Part shown: positions 8,320 through 16,372 of the stretch, one piece after another
How the letters are laid out: the number at the start of each line of letters is the position of its first letter
Position numbering within the stretch: position 1 is the first letter of the stretch
Made by a program: the position numbers and the translations under genes
Notes under the pieces: model-generated
Seen by the model: only the letters and a program-made list of their open reading frames with translations
What the model was told of the DNA's origin: nothing
The model's database searches: none
NCBI RefSeq assembly: GCF_036946495.1
Contig: NZ_JAQIIX010000002.1
Coordinates: forward strand, 4,030,001-4,094,000
Direction of reading: 5' to 3'
DNA from: Mycolicibacterium neoaurum
Lineage (GTDB): Bacteria > Actinomycetota > Actinomycetes > Mycobacteriales > Mycobacteriaceae
DNA length: 64,000 nucleotides

Positions 8320-10314
8320 GTGTCCAAGCTTTCGACCGCCGCCAGGCGGTTGGTCCTGGGAAGACCGTTCCGCAGCGACAAGCTGTCCCACACGCTGTTG
8401 CCCAAGCGGATCGCGCTGCCGGTGTTTGCCTCCGACGCGTTGTCCTCGGTCGCCTACGCACCCGAGGAGATCTTCCTGGTGCTCTCGGTGGCCGGCTTGG
8501 CGGCGTACTCGTTCGCCCCCTGGATCGGTCTTGCCGTCGCGCTGGTGATGATGATCGTGATCGCCAGTTACCGGCAGAACGTGCACGCCTACCCCTCCGG
8601 TGGTGGCGACTACGAGGTGGTGACCACCAACCTGGGTGGCACCGCAGGACTGACGGTGGCCAGCGCGCTGCTGGTCGACTACGTCCTGACCGTGGCCGTC
8701 TCGATGTCCTCGGCGATGGCCAATATCGGGTCGGCGGTCCCGTTCATCAACCAGCACAAGGTGTTGTTCGCGGTGCTGGCGATCCTGGTGCTCGCGGCGC
8801 TGAACCTGCGCGGCATCCGGGAGTCGGGCACCGCCTTCGCCATCCCCACCTATGCCTTCATGGTCGGGATCTTCGTGATGCTGGGGTGGGGCCTGTTCCA
8901 GATCTATGTGCTGGGTCACGAGCTGCGCGCGGAGTCGGCGTCCTTCGACGTGCAAACCGAGCACGGCGACCTGATGGCGGTGGCCATGGTGTTCCTGGTG
9001 GCGCGGGCGTTCTCGTCCGGCTGCGCGGCCCTGACCGGTGTGGAGGCCATCAGCAACGGTGTCCCGGCCTTCCAGAAACCCAAATCGCGCAACGCGGCCT
9101 CGACGCTGCTGATGTTGGGTGCGGTCGCCACCACGCTGTTCATGGGGATCATCCTGTTGGCCAAGGAGACCGGGGTGAAGATCGCCGAGCACCCGGAGAC
9201 CCAGTTGGTGGGGGCCCCGGCGGGATATCACCAGAAGACGCTGATCGCCCAGCTCGCCGACGCGGTGTTCCACGACTTCCCGGTCGGCCTGTACGCCATC
9301 GCCGGGGTGACCGCGCTGATCCTGGTGCTGGCGGCCAACACCGCGTTCAACGGATTCCCGGTGCTGGGGTCGATCCTGGCCCAGGACCGCTTCCTGCCGC
9401 GGCAGCTGCACACCCGCGGTGACCGGCTGGCGTTCTCCAACGGGATCCTGTTCCTGGCCTTCGCTGCCATCGCCTTCGTGGTGGCCTTCCAGGCCGAGGT
9501 CACCCACCTGATCCAGCTCTATATCGTGGGCGTCTTCGTCTCCTTCACGCTCAGCCAGATCGGCATGGTGCGGCACTGGACGCGCTACCTCAAGGTCGAG
9601 ACCGACCCGGCCGTGCGACGGCACATGATGCGTTCACGGGTGATCAACGCGGTCGGCTGCCTGTGCACCGGCACCGTGCTGGTGGTCGTCGTGATCACCA
9701 AGTTCATGGCCGGTGCATGGATCGCCATCCTGGCCATGGGATCGCTGTTCGTCTTGATGAAGATGATCCGCAGGCATTACGACACTGTGGCGCGCGAACT
9801 CGACGAGCAGGAAGCCGAACTCGAGGACGTGGTGCTGCCCAGCCGCAACCACGCCGTGGTGCTGGTGTCCAAACTGCACTTGCCCACCCGCCGCGCACTG
9901 GCCTACGCGCGTGCCACCCGGCCGGATGTGCTGGAGGCGATCACCGTCAGTGTCGACGATGCCGAGACCCGCGAGCTGGTGCACCTCTGGGAGGAGAGTG
10001 ATGTCAGCACGCCGCTGAAGGTCATTGCCTCGCCGTACCGCGAAATCACCAGGCCGGTACTGGATTACGTCAAGCGGGTGACGCGGGAGTCGCCGCGCAC
10101 GGTCGTCACGGTGTTCATTCCCGAGTACGTCGTCGGGCACTGGTGGGAACAGGTACTGCACAACCAGAGCGCGTTGCGGCTGAAGGGTCGGCTGCTCTTC
10201 GAGCCGAATGTGATGGTCACTTCGGTACCCTGGCAGCTCAACTCGTCGGAGCGGCTCAAGACCATGCAACCGCAATCTGCCCCCGGCGATGCACGCAGAG
10301 GATTTCTGGATTGA
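8320..10314 (+). CDS. APC-superfamily amino acid/potassium permease
   Basis: A 664-residue transporter with 12 predicted transmembrane helices over the first two thirds and a cytoplasmic tail of about 150 residues. The early motif FASDALSSVAYAPEE followed by YPSGGGDYEV is typical of the KUP-like/APC group that lies next to TrkA pairs in mycobacteria (Rv2690c). The tail (VLVSKLHLPTRRALAYARA ...) resembles a universal-stress-like domain. Proximity to ceoB/ceoC suggests K+ or amino-acid transport under RCK control, which is inference. The start is the GTG at 8320; an upstream TTG at 8311 is possible. Its TGA overlaps the next TTG start. Confidence 0.88.
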   Translation: MSKLSTAARRLVLGRPFRSDKLSHTLLPKRIALPVFASDALSSVAYAPEEIFLVLSVAGLAAYSFAPWIGLAVALVMMIVIASYRQNVHAYPSGGGDYEVVTTNLGGTAGLTVASALLVDYVLTVAVSMSSAMANIGSAVPFINQHKVLFAVLAILVLAALNLRGIRESGTAFAIPTYAFMVGIFVMLGWGLFQIYVLGHELRAESASFDVQTEHGDLMAVAMVFLVARAFSSGCAALTGVEAISNGVPAFQKPKSRNAASTLLMLGAVATTLFMGIILLAKETGVKIAEHPETQLVGAPAGYHQKTLIAQLADAVFHDFPVGLYAIAGVTALILVLAANTAFNGFPVLGSILAQDRFLPRQLHTRGDRLAFSNGILFLAFAAIAFVVAFQAEVTHLIQLYIVGVFVSFTLSQIGMVRHWTRYLKVETDPAVRRHMMRSRVINAVGCLCTGTVLVVVVITKFMAGAWIAILAMGSLFVLMKMIRRHYDTVARELDEQEAELEDVVLPSRNHAVVLVSKLHLPTRRALAYARATRPDVLEAITVSVDDAETRELVHLWEESDVSTPLKVIASPYREITRPVLDYVKRVTRESPRTVVTVFIPEYVVGHWWEQVLHNQSALRLKGRLLFEPNVMVTSVPWQLNSSERLKTMQPQSAPGDARRGFLD

Positions 10315-11486
10315 TCGAGCTGACGCTGACCACCGGGCCGGCGGCCAACGGGGGCAGCTGTGTCGCCCGCCACGATGGGCGCGTGGTGTTCGTGCGCTAC
10401 GCGCTGCCGGGCGAGGTCGTCCGGGTGCGTGTGGTCTCCGAGCGCGGATCCTATTGGCACGCAGATGTTGTGGAGGTCATCGAGGCCTCGCCCGACCGAA
10501 TCGACTCGTTGTGCTCCATTGCCTCCACCGAGGGCTCGGGGTGTTGCGATCTGGCTTTTGTGCAGCCCGCTGCGGCGCGCCGGCTCAAAGGCGACGTGGT
10601 GGCCAACCAGCTGAGCAGGCTCGGCGGGTTCGAGTGGTCCGGGGAAGCCGAGGAGGTCGGAACGGGTGGTGTCACCGGTTGGCGCACCCGGGTCCGATTG
10701 GACGTCTCGGACGCCGGTCGTGCGGGCTTCCACCGCTATCACAGCGACGAGTTGGCCGAATCGCTGCATTGTGCGCAGCTGCCCGCCGGCATGCTCGAGG
10801 GCCTCGACGGATCGCGTTGGCCGCCAGGGGCGCAGCTACACATCGCCGTCGACGATCTCGGCCGCCGCCATGTCGTACAGGCCGGACCGCGCACCGGGCG
10901 CAAGGCGAGCACCCAGGTGGTGGAGGGCGACTACGAGGCCGTGCAGAAAATCGGCGGTCGGCGGTGGCGCGTTCCGGTGACGGCGTTCTGGCAGGCGCAC
11001 AAGGATGCTCCGCGCACCTACAGCGAGTTGATCGGCAGCGTTGCCGGTGCGCAGCCGGGCGGCACGGCGTGGGACCTGTACGGCGGTGCCGGGGTGTTCG
11101 CGTCGGTGCTGGCCGACGCGGTGGGGGAGACCGGCCGGGTGCTCACCGTCGACACCTCCCGAGGTGCGGCGCGATCGGCGCGGGCGGCACTCTCGGATGC
11201 CCCTCAGGTATCGGTGGTGACCGACTCCGTACGCCGGGTGGTGGCCGCCGAACGTTCCCGTCCCGACGTAGCGGTGCTCGATCCGCCGCGTTCCGGTGCC
11301 GGCCGTGAGGTGATCGATGCGTTGGCCGGTGTGCCGCGTGTCGTTCATATCGGTTGTGAGGCAGCGTCGTTCGCACGGGATATCGGTGAGTACCGACGTC
11401 ACGGCTACGACGTCGAGTCGCTGCGGGTTTTCGACTCTTTCCCGCTGACCCACCATGTCGAATGTGTGGCGGTGCTGACGCGCTGA
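10311..11486 (+). CDS. TRAM-domain class I SAM-dependent RNA methyltransferase
   Basis: A 391-residue RNA m5U-type methyltransferase (Rv2689c-like, TrmA/RlmCD family). The N-terminal TRAM domain is at about residues 1-60 (GPAANGGSCVARHDGRVVFVR). A Cys cluster, CSIASTEGSGCC, lies where the Fe-S cysteines occur in this family, but the spacing is not canonical. The SAM-binding loop is LYGGAGVFASVLAD, the active-site motif is DPPRSG, and the likely nucleophile Cys is in HIGCEAASFARD. The TTG start overlaps the permease stop (TTGA), so the pair is probably coupled. The modified base is not deducible here. Confidence 0.85.
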   Translation: MIELTLTTGPAANGGSCVARHDGRVVFVRYALPGEVVRVRVVSERGSYWHADVVEVIEASPDRIDSLCSIASTEGSGCCDLAFVQPAAARRLKGDVVANQLSRLGGFEWSGEAEEVGTGGVTGWRTRVRLDVSDAGRAGFHRYHSDELAESLHCAQLPAGMLEGLDGSRWPPGAQLHIAVDDLGRRHVVQAGPRTGRKASTQVVEGDYEAVQKIGGRRWRVPVTAFWQAHKDAPRTYSELIGSVAGAQPGGTAWDLYGGAGVFASVLADAVGETGRVLTVDTSRGAARSARAALSDAPQVSVVTDSVRRVVAAERSRPDVAVLDPPRSGAGREVIDALAGVPRVVHIGCEAASFARDIGEYRRHGYDVESLRVFDSFPLTHHVECVAVLTR

Positions 11487-11487
11487 C

Positions 11488-12759
11488 TCAGGCTGCGCGG
11501 CGCATAGTGACGAGGTGTACGTCACGGCAGAGAACGCGTAACCCGCCGGCGATCGGCGGTGCGGTCGAGCGGTAGACGGCCCCGGTCGGGGTGGTGTGCT
11601 CGGCGACGTGCCGTCCGTGCGGGTCGAAGTAGGTCTTGACGCGCCAACCGGGTGCTTCTTTGGTGTAGTTGCACCGTTCGCAGCAGCCGCGGCCGTTGCA
11701 GGCGTCGGTGGGACCACCGCGCCGGTGTGGTTCGGCATGATCGATATGGCGAATTGGGGCGTCGCAGAACGGTGTTCGGCATGTCTGGTCGCGCAACCGG
11801 ATGAATCGGGCCAACCCGTCGGGGAATGTGCGTGCCCGTCATTCCATGGCGACCAGCGCGCCGGTCCCGGGTGCCGCGTAGAGCCTGCGCAGTTCGACCC
11901 AGCCCTGCGCGTCGATGGCGTCGGTGATCAGCTTCCGGGCCACCTCGGCGGGAATCGGATCGAAATCCTGCACCACCGCGGCATCGTCGCTTGCGCCGAT
12001 GAGCGACTCATCGGAGATCACCACGTTGACCGTCATCGGCACCGCCTCCGCGGCCGAGCGTCCGGTGATGCGTGCGTACATGGTGTCGGTCATGACCTGG
12101 CCACGCGGCCGGCCGTCGGGGTGGGTATCGGCCTCGCGTTTGAGGCTGGCGTAGCAGGCGATGCCCTGGGTCAGCGGCATCAGCGCGGTCACGTAGACCA
12201 TGTTGTCCGGCGCAGGGCGGGTCGAGACGGTGCTGTCCCGGGGCGCTTTGCGTGCTCGGTCCACCACGGCGTGCGGATCGAGCCGGTAGGCGATCTTCTT
12301 GGCCTCGGCCCTGATGCGCTTGTTTCCCAGCCCGTCGAGCCGGGCGGGTTCGGCACACATCTCGTGGTCGAGCCGGCGGCGGTTCTCGACGGTCAGACAC
12401 GCGGATTCGGCGACGATGATCGTGGCCCGCCACTCCGAGAGGACTCCGGCTTCCAGCGCTGCCAGGGTGTAGGGCATCTCGTGGACGAGCGCCTTGCCCA
12501 GGCCCAGGTGCCGGTCACCGTTCGTGGTCGAATCGCGGCGCGCCAGTGCGATCTCGGCGGGCAGGCCGCGCCCTCGCCGGGACGCGGGTATCCCAGCGGC
12601 GGCATCGGCATTGCGGCGCGCCGTCGCCCACAGGGCTGCCGCGCGCGCCTGTGCGGCTGCGGCCGCGGACTTGAGGCGTTCGCAGCGCTCGATGACGTCT
12701 CGCAGCTCCGCCTGGGACGCCCCGGGATCGATGTCGAACAAACTTTCGAACATGCCCAT
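11488..12759 (-). pseudogene. DUF222/HNH endonuclease (13E12-type), interrupted by an in-frame stop
   Basis: The 5' part (12759 down to 11839) is a DUF222 domain starting MGMFESLFDID. The 3' part (11838-11488) carries the HNH nuclease segment TPFCDAPIRHIDHAEPHRRGG with the zinc-type CERCNY. Both parts are in the same frame and are separated only by a TGA at 11839-11841. The junction reads ALVAME-stop-RARTFPDGLARF, where relatives normally have Ser (ME-S-RAR). One base change (TCA or TCG to TGA) explains it. The protein as encoded would lack the HNH domain, so I call it a pseudogene, barring a sequencing error. It overlaps nothing and is convergent with the methyltransferase. Confidence 0.85.
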
Positions 12760-12845
12760 GACGGTACGCCGGGGCTCTGACAACCTCGACAACGCAGCGG
12801 TGAATTTCGCGTCAGTGGGTACTCGCCGCCTCGGGGTGAATGTTC

Positions 12846-13148
12846 ATGAGAAAGATCTCAGGTACGACAGTCGCCTACGGCGGCTATGTCCTCTTCCTCG
12901 TCGGCTTCGTATCGCTGGGCCTGTTCGTCGCGGCACTGGCGGTCGGCAGCGATTACGCCATGGTGTGCGCCATCGTGTCGGTGGTGGCCTTTGCCGCGGC
13001 CGTCGTGGGGTTCAGAACGGGTGCGCGACGGTTCGGCAGCGTCTGGGCGAAACCGATCACCGACGCCGACCTGCGCATATACGAGGCCCGATATCGCGAT
13101 CGGCGACCCCGCGGCGCGACCGGGCGCCGATCCTTACCCGCCGGATAG
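12846..13148 (+). CDS. Small two-helix membrane protein, paralogue of the 14652 gene
   Basis: A protein of about 100 residues of unknown function. Two transmembrane helices are predicted (about residues 12-34 and 40-60), then a basic tail (GARRFGSVWAKPITDADLRIYEARYRDRRPRG). Residues in the pattern GTTV-Y-GYV-LVGF-LGL-VAALA and AAVVG-R-G-RR are shared with the protein at 14652-14972, so the two are paralogues 1.8 kb apart. GGGGTGA precedes the ATG at 12846; the ATG at 12840 lies too close to it. It may be the first gene of a short + strand group with the XRE regulator. Confidence 0.7.
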   Translation: MRKISGTTVAYGGYVLFLVGFVSLGLFVAALAVGSDYAMVCAIVSVVAFAAAVVGFRTGARRFGSVWAKPITDADLRIYEARYRDRRPRGATGRRSLPAG

Positions 13149-13194
13149 TTGTGTCGACTTGACGGAGCGTTGGGTTTTCCTAACAATAACTTGT

Positions 13195-13470
13195 ATGAGT
13201 CCGGTGAAACGGGGTGAAACGCTCCCGATCCACAACCGCATCCGCGTCCTGCGCGCGGAGCGCGGCATGAGCCGGGCCGACCTGGCGGCTCTCATCGAGG
13301 TCAACCCGCAGACTGTCGGTGCGCTGGAGCGGGGCGATCACTACCCGAGCCTCGATCTCGCGTTCCGCATCTGCGATGTGTTCGACCTGCCGGTGGAAGC
13401 GGTGTTCTCGCGGACGGAGTTCGCACCGTTGTCCGGCCAGGTCTACCGACGCGACAAGGGAGGCGATTGA
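13195..13470 (+). CDS. XRE-family helix-turn-helix regulator
   Basis: A 91-residue DNA-binding protein made almost entirely of one Cro/CI-type HTH: IRVLRAERGMSRADLAALIEVNPQTVGALERGDHYPS, with the typical DLPVEAVFS end. Small regulators of this kind are often encoded upstream of a membrane protein they act with, and here the next gene is a membrane protein starting 2 bp after the stop. Target DNA is unknown; autoregulation is plausible. Confidence 0.85.
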   Translation: MSPVKRGETLPIHNRIRVLRAERGMSRADLAALIEVNPQTVGALERGDHYPSLDLAFRICDVFDLPVEAVFSRTEFAPLSGQVYRRDKGGD

Positions 13471-13472
13471 CG

Positions 13473-14006
13473 ATGGCTGAAGCGGATGTGATCGAGCGCT
13501 ACCAGAACTTCCGGACCAGGCGGTTCCTGAAACAGGAACAGGTGTGGGAGAACGCGCTGCCGAGTTGGCGCAGCAGGCGGCGCAGGCGGATCCTCGGCGG
13601 CATCCTCATGGTGACGTTCGCGGCGATGTTCGGCGTCAGCGTGCTGTGCGCATTCGGGGTCTCCTGGGCGCCGCTGCTGTGGCTGCCCGCATGCGTGGTG
13701 TTCTTCCCGGCCTGGATCGCCATGCAGATCGTGTCCAGCCGTCGCGGCGACGCGCCGCAGGGCGCTCTGGACGAGTTCGAGATCGCCCAGCGCAACAGCG
13801 CTCGGTCGATCGGGCTCACCGTCACCCAGAACCTGGTCATGATCCCGGTGCTCTATCTCGTCTTCGGGTCTGTCATCACCGGGGGCACCGATCCCAACAT
13901 GGCGTATGCGGGCGGCCTGATGGCGTTGACGACGTTGCTCATCGGCGGCTGCACCCCGGCGATCATCCTGGGCTGGACCCGCCCGGACCCCGAACCGGAG
14001 GTCTGA
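13473..14006 (+). CDS. Membrane protein coupled to the XRE regulator
   Basis: A 177-residue protein. The N-terminal 40 residues are charged and cytoplasmic (FRTRRFLKQEQVWENALPSWRSRRRRR), followed by four predicted transmembrane helices in two pairs (about 42-64, 66-85, 115-135, 142-165). No known family is recognised with confidence. GGGAGG at 13458-13463 favours the ATG at 13473 over the in-frame TTG at 13467. It forms an operon with the XRE gene; that pairing is often seen for small stress or antibiotic-response modules, but nothing here shows the signal. Confidence 0.75.
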   Translation: MAEADVIERYQNFRTRRFLKQEQVWENALPSWRSRRRRRILGGILMVTFAAMFGVSVLCAFGVSWAPLLWLPACVVFFPAWIAMQIVSSRRGDAPQGALDEFEIAQRNSARSIGLTVTQNLVMIPVLYLVFGSVITGGTDPNMAYAGGLMALTTLLIGGCTPAIILGWTRPDPEPEV

Positions 14007-14008
14007 GC

Positions 14009-14551
14009 TCAGACGTGCAGCGCGGTCGACAACAGGTCGAACAGTCGAGCCTCCCAGTCGTCGACCCGTCCGGTGCGTGCTCGTTCGGCGACGTACGCGC
14101 CGACGATGGCGTCGATGAGCGCATCCGGATCGATTTCGGCCGAGATGCTGCCGTCGGACTTGAGCTCGTCGACGACGATGATCAAAGCCGCCCGTTGGTT
14201 GCCGAGGGCTTCCCGGAACAGTCCGCTGAACTCCGGGTCTTCGTCGGTCAGAAGTGAGGCGAAGCCGCCGAATCCGATGCCACCGTCGACTGCGGCGACG
14301 GCGTTGCGCACCAGCCAGTGCAGCCGGGCGGTGGTGTCTGCGCGGGGCGGTGGTGGCGCCGGTGTCATCAATTCCGAAAGGGCGCGGCGCAGCATGGCGC
14401 GCCGGTCCTGGTGTCGGCGGTAGATGGTGGTCTTGGCGATTCCCGAATGGGCCTGTACCGCTTGGATGGTCACCGCTGCGGGTCCCGCTGACCGCAGCAG
14501 GTGCAGCGCGGTTTCGGTGATCCGGCTGCCGACCTCGTCGGAATCCGCCAT
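14009..14551 (-). CDS. TetR-family transcriptional repressor
   Basis: A 180-residue regulator. The N-terminal HTH (about residues 10-55) reads ITETALHLLRSAGPAAVTIQAVQAHSGIAKTTIYRR, the standard TetR fold, followed by a helical ligand domain with a C-terminal segment of the TetR_C type (DPDALIDAIVGAYVAERARTG). It is divergent from the small membrane protein gene at 14652. The 100-bp gap carries two overlapping palindromes that are good candidates for its operators. The effector is unknown. Confidence 0.9.
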   Translation of the reverse strand: MADSDEVGSRITETALHLLRSAGPAAVTIQAVQAHSGIAKTTIYRRHQDRRAMLRRALSELMTPAPPPPRADTTARLHWLVRNAVAAVDGGIGFGGFASLLTDEDPEFSGLFREALGNQRAALIIVVDELKSDGSISAEIDPDALIDAIVGAYVAERARTGRVDDWEARLFDLLSTALHV

Positions 14552-14594
14552 CGATGGTGTCCTCTCGGTCCTGGGAATGTCCTTCCTGCATTAT

Positions 14595-14631
14595 GCGCTA
14601 CGGTATACGTAGCGCTACGCAACGCGTAGCG
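14595..14631. promoter_or_regulatory. Two overlapping TetR-type palindromes
   Basis: The first palindrome is GCGCTACG-N5-CGTAGCGC at 14595-14615. The second is CGCTACGC-AAC-GCGTAGCG at 14613-14631. Both are perfect, share 3 bp, and have centres 17 bp apart. They lie between the divergent tetR start (14551) and the gene at 14652, immediately upstream of the GGGAGGA ribosome binding site of the latter. This is the expected place for a TetR dimer pair to control both genes. Confidence 0.8.
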
Positions 14632-14651
14632 TATCTCGGGAGGAGTGAACG

Positions 14652-14972
14652 ATGAAGAAGTGGAAGGGCACGACCGTCATCTATGTCGGCTACGTCAGCC
14701 TGCTTGTCGGATTCCTGTGCCTCGGCCTGACCGTGGCGGCCCTGGCGGCGCGGAGTCCGTGGGTCATTGCGACCGCCGCAGTGATGGTCGGTGCTTTTGT
14801 CGCGGCCGTCGTCGGCGTGCGGAAGGGCCTTCGCAGGGGGGTTTCCAGCCTGTGGGCCGAAAAACGCCCTTCCGGTGACGCCGAGCGGTATCTGGCCAGT
14901 TACCGCGGCGGGCGGCGAGCCGCGCCTGAGGCAAGCATCGACGCGCCCGTCGTCGGCTCCCGAGCAGCCTGA
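14652..14972 (+). CDS. Small two-helix membrane protein, probable TetR target
   Basis: A 106-residue protein with two transmembrane helices (about residues 11-32 and 37-58) and a basic, probably cytoplasmic C-terminus (GLRRGVSSLWAEKRPSGDAERYLASYRGGRR). It is clearly paralogous to the protein at 12846-13148. GGGAGGA precedes the ATG at the right distance. The double palindrome just upstream suggests repression by the divergent TetR protein. No enzymatic motif is visible; the name of the family is not known to me. Confidence 0.72.
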   Translation: MKKWKGTTVIYVGYVSLLVGFLCLGLTVAALAARSPWVIATAAVMVGAFVAAVVGVRKGLRRGVSSLWAEKRPSGDAERYLASYRGGRRAAPEASIDAPVVGSRAA

Positions 14973-15043
14973 CACGGTAACCTCCGTACCGGTGTGCCGG
15001 GAAGTCTGGTCGGCGTTCATTTCGCGCTGACCAAGGGAGCTTC

Positions 15044-16345
15044 ATGGACAACCGCCGACTTCTCACCCTCGGCTCATGGCCGGAGGCCAAACGGGTCTCG
15101 GAGATCCTGCGCAAGGAGACGGTCGGCGGTGTCATCCTGCTCATCGCCGCGGCGGCCGCCATCATCTGGGCCAACTCACCATGGGCGGACCGCTATTTCG
15201 CGATGCGGGACTTCGAGATCGGTGCCGAGCCGTTCGGGTTGCATCTGTCTCTGTCGATCGGGCACTGGGCCGCCGACGGGCTGCTGGCGATCTTCTTCTT
15301 CGTGGTGGGACTGGAGCTCAAACGGGAGTTCGTCGCCGGCGATCTGCGCGACCCGGGCCGCGCAGCGCTACCCATCGCCGCAGCCGTCGGCGGCATGGCG
15401 GCGCCCGCGCTGATCTTCGCCGCCATCGCGTGGCGCGGAGGCGAGGGCGCGTTGCACGGCTGGGCGATCCCCACCGCCACCGATATCGCGTTCGCCGTGG
15501 CCGTGCTCGCGGTGATTTCCACCCATCTGCCGTCGGCACTGCGGATGTTCCTGCTGACCCTGGCGGTGGTCGACGATCTGCTGGCCATCACGGTGATCGC
15601 GGTGTTCTACACCGATGATCTGGACATCGGCGCGCTCGCGGCGGCGCTCATCCCGCTGGCACTGTTCGCGCTCTGTGTGCAACGGGGCATCAAGGCCTGG
15701 TGGATCCTGATCCCGTTGTCGGTCGCGACGTGGGTGCTGATGCACGAATCCGGTGTGCACGCGACCGTTGCCGGCGTGCTGCTCGGGTTCGCCGTACCGG
15801 TGCACCGATCGGTCACCCGCGCCGGTGAGGACCTCGGTTCCGGAATGGCCGAGTACTTCGAGCACAAGACCCGCCCGTTATCCGCGGGCGTCGCTATTCC
15901 GGTGTTCGCCTTCTTCGCCGCGGGCGTCGCGCTCGGGGGATTCACCGGCTTGGCCCGTGCGCTGACGGATCCGATCACCTTGGGCATCGTGGCGGGCCTG
16001 GTGTTGGGTAAACCGATCGGCATCTTCTTGACCACCTGGACGCTGTCGAAGCTCACCCGCGCCGAACTGGACAGTTCGCTGCGCTGGATCGACGTCCTCG
16101 GGGTGTCGATGTTGGCGGGCATCGGTTTCACCGTGTCGTTGCTGATCGGTGATTTGGCTTACAGCGACGCGACACGCGAGGAGTTCGTCAAGGTCGGGGT
16201 GCTGACCGGTTCGCTCACCGCGGCGGTCGTCGCCGCAGTGGTGCTGGCCACCAGAAATGCCGCGTACCGCCGAATTCAGGAAGCCGAAACGGCCGACGAC
16301 GATCATGACGGAGTGCCCGACATCTACCAGCCTCGACAGGACTGA
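15044..16345 (+). CDS. nhaA: Na+/H+ antiporter NhaA
   Basis: A 433-residue inner-membrane antiporter exchanging Na+ or Li+ for protons. It has the family start ILRKETVGGVILLIAAAAAIIWANS, the conserved FFFVVGLELKREFVAGDL, PTATDIAFA, and the two adjacent essential aspartates in LAVVDDLLAI near residues 174-183. About 11 to 12 transmembrane helices are predicted. The C-terminus ends in an acidic soluble tail (ADDDHDGVPDIYQP). It is a single gene between the TetR module and dxs, with no visible regulatory site. Confidence 0.96.
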   Translation: MDNRRLLTLGSWPEAKRVSEILRKETVGGVILLIAAAAAIIWANSPWADRYFAMRDFEIGAEPFGLHLSLSIGHWAADGLLAIFFFVVGLELKREFVAGDLRDPGRAALPIAAAVGGMAAPALIFAAIAWRGGEGALHGWAIPTATDIAFAVAVLAVISTHLPSALRMFLLTLAVVDDLLAITVIAVFYTDDLDIGALAAALIPLALFALCVQRGIKAWWILIPLSVATWVLMHESGVHATVAGVLLGFAVPVHRSVTRAGEDLGSGMAEYFEHKTRPLSAGVAIPVFAFFAAGVALGGFTGLARALTDPITLGIVAGLVLGKPIGIFLTTWTLSKLTRAELDSSLRWIDVLGVSMLAGIGFTVSLLIGDLAYSDATREEFVKVGVLTGSLTAAVVAAVVLATRNAAYRRIQEAETADDDHDGVPDIYQPRQD

Positions 16346-16372
16346 CCCATGGTGCGTGGGTAAGCTGGCGGG

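Noticed and set aside
8305..9624. 439-codon minus-strand frame inside the APC permease gene
   Set aside because: Antisense to a well-defined transporter; His/Arg/Gly/Asp-rich with no domain pattern.
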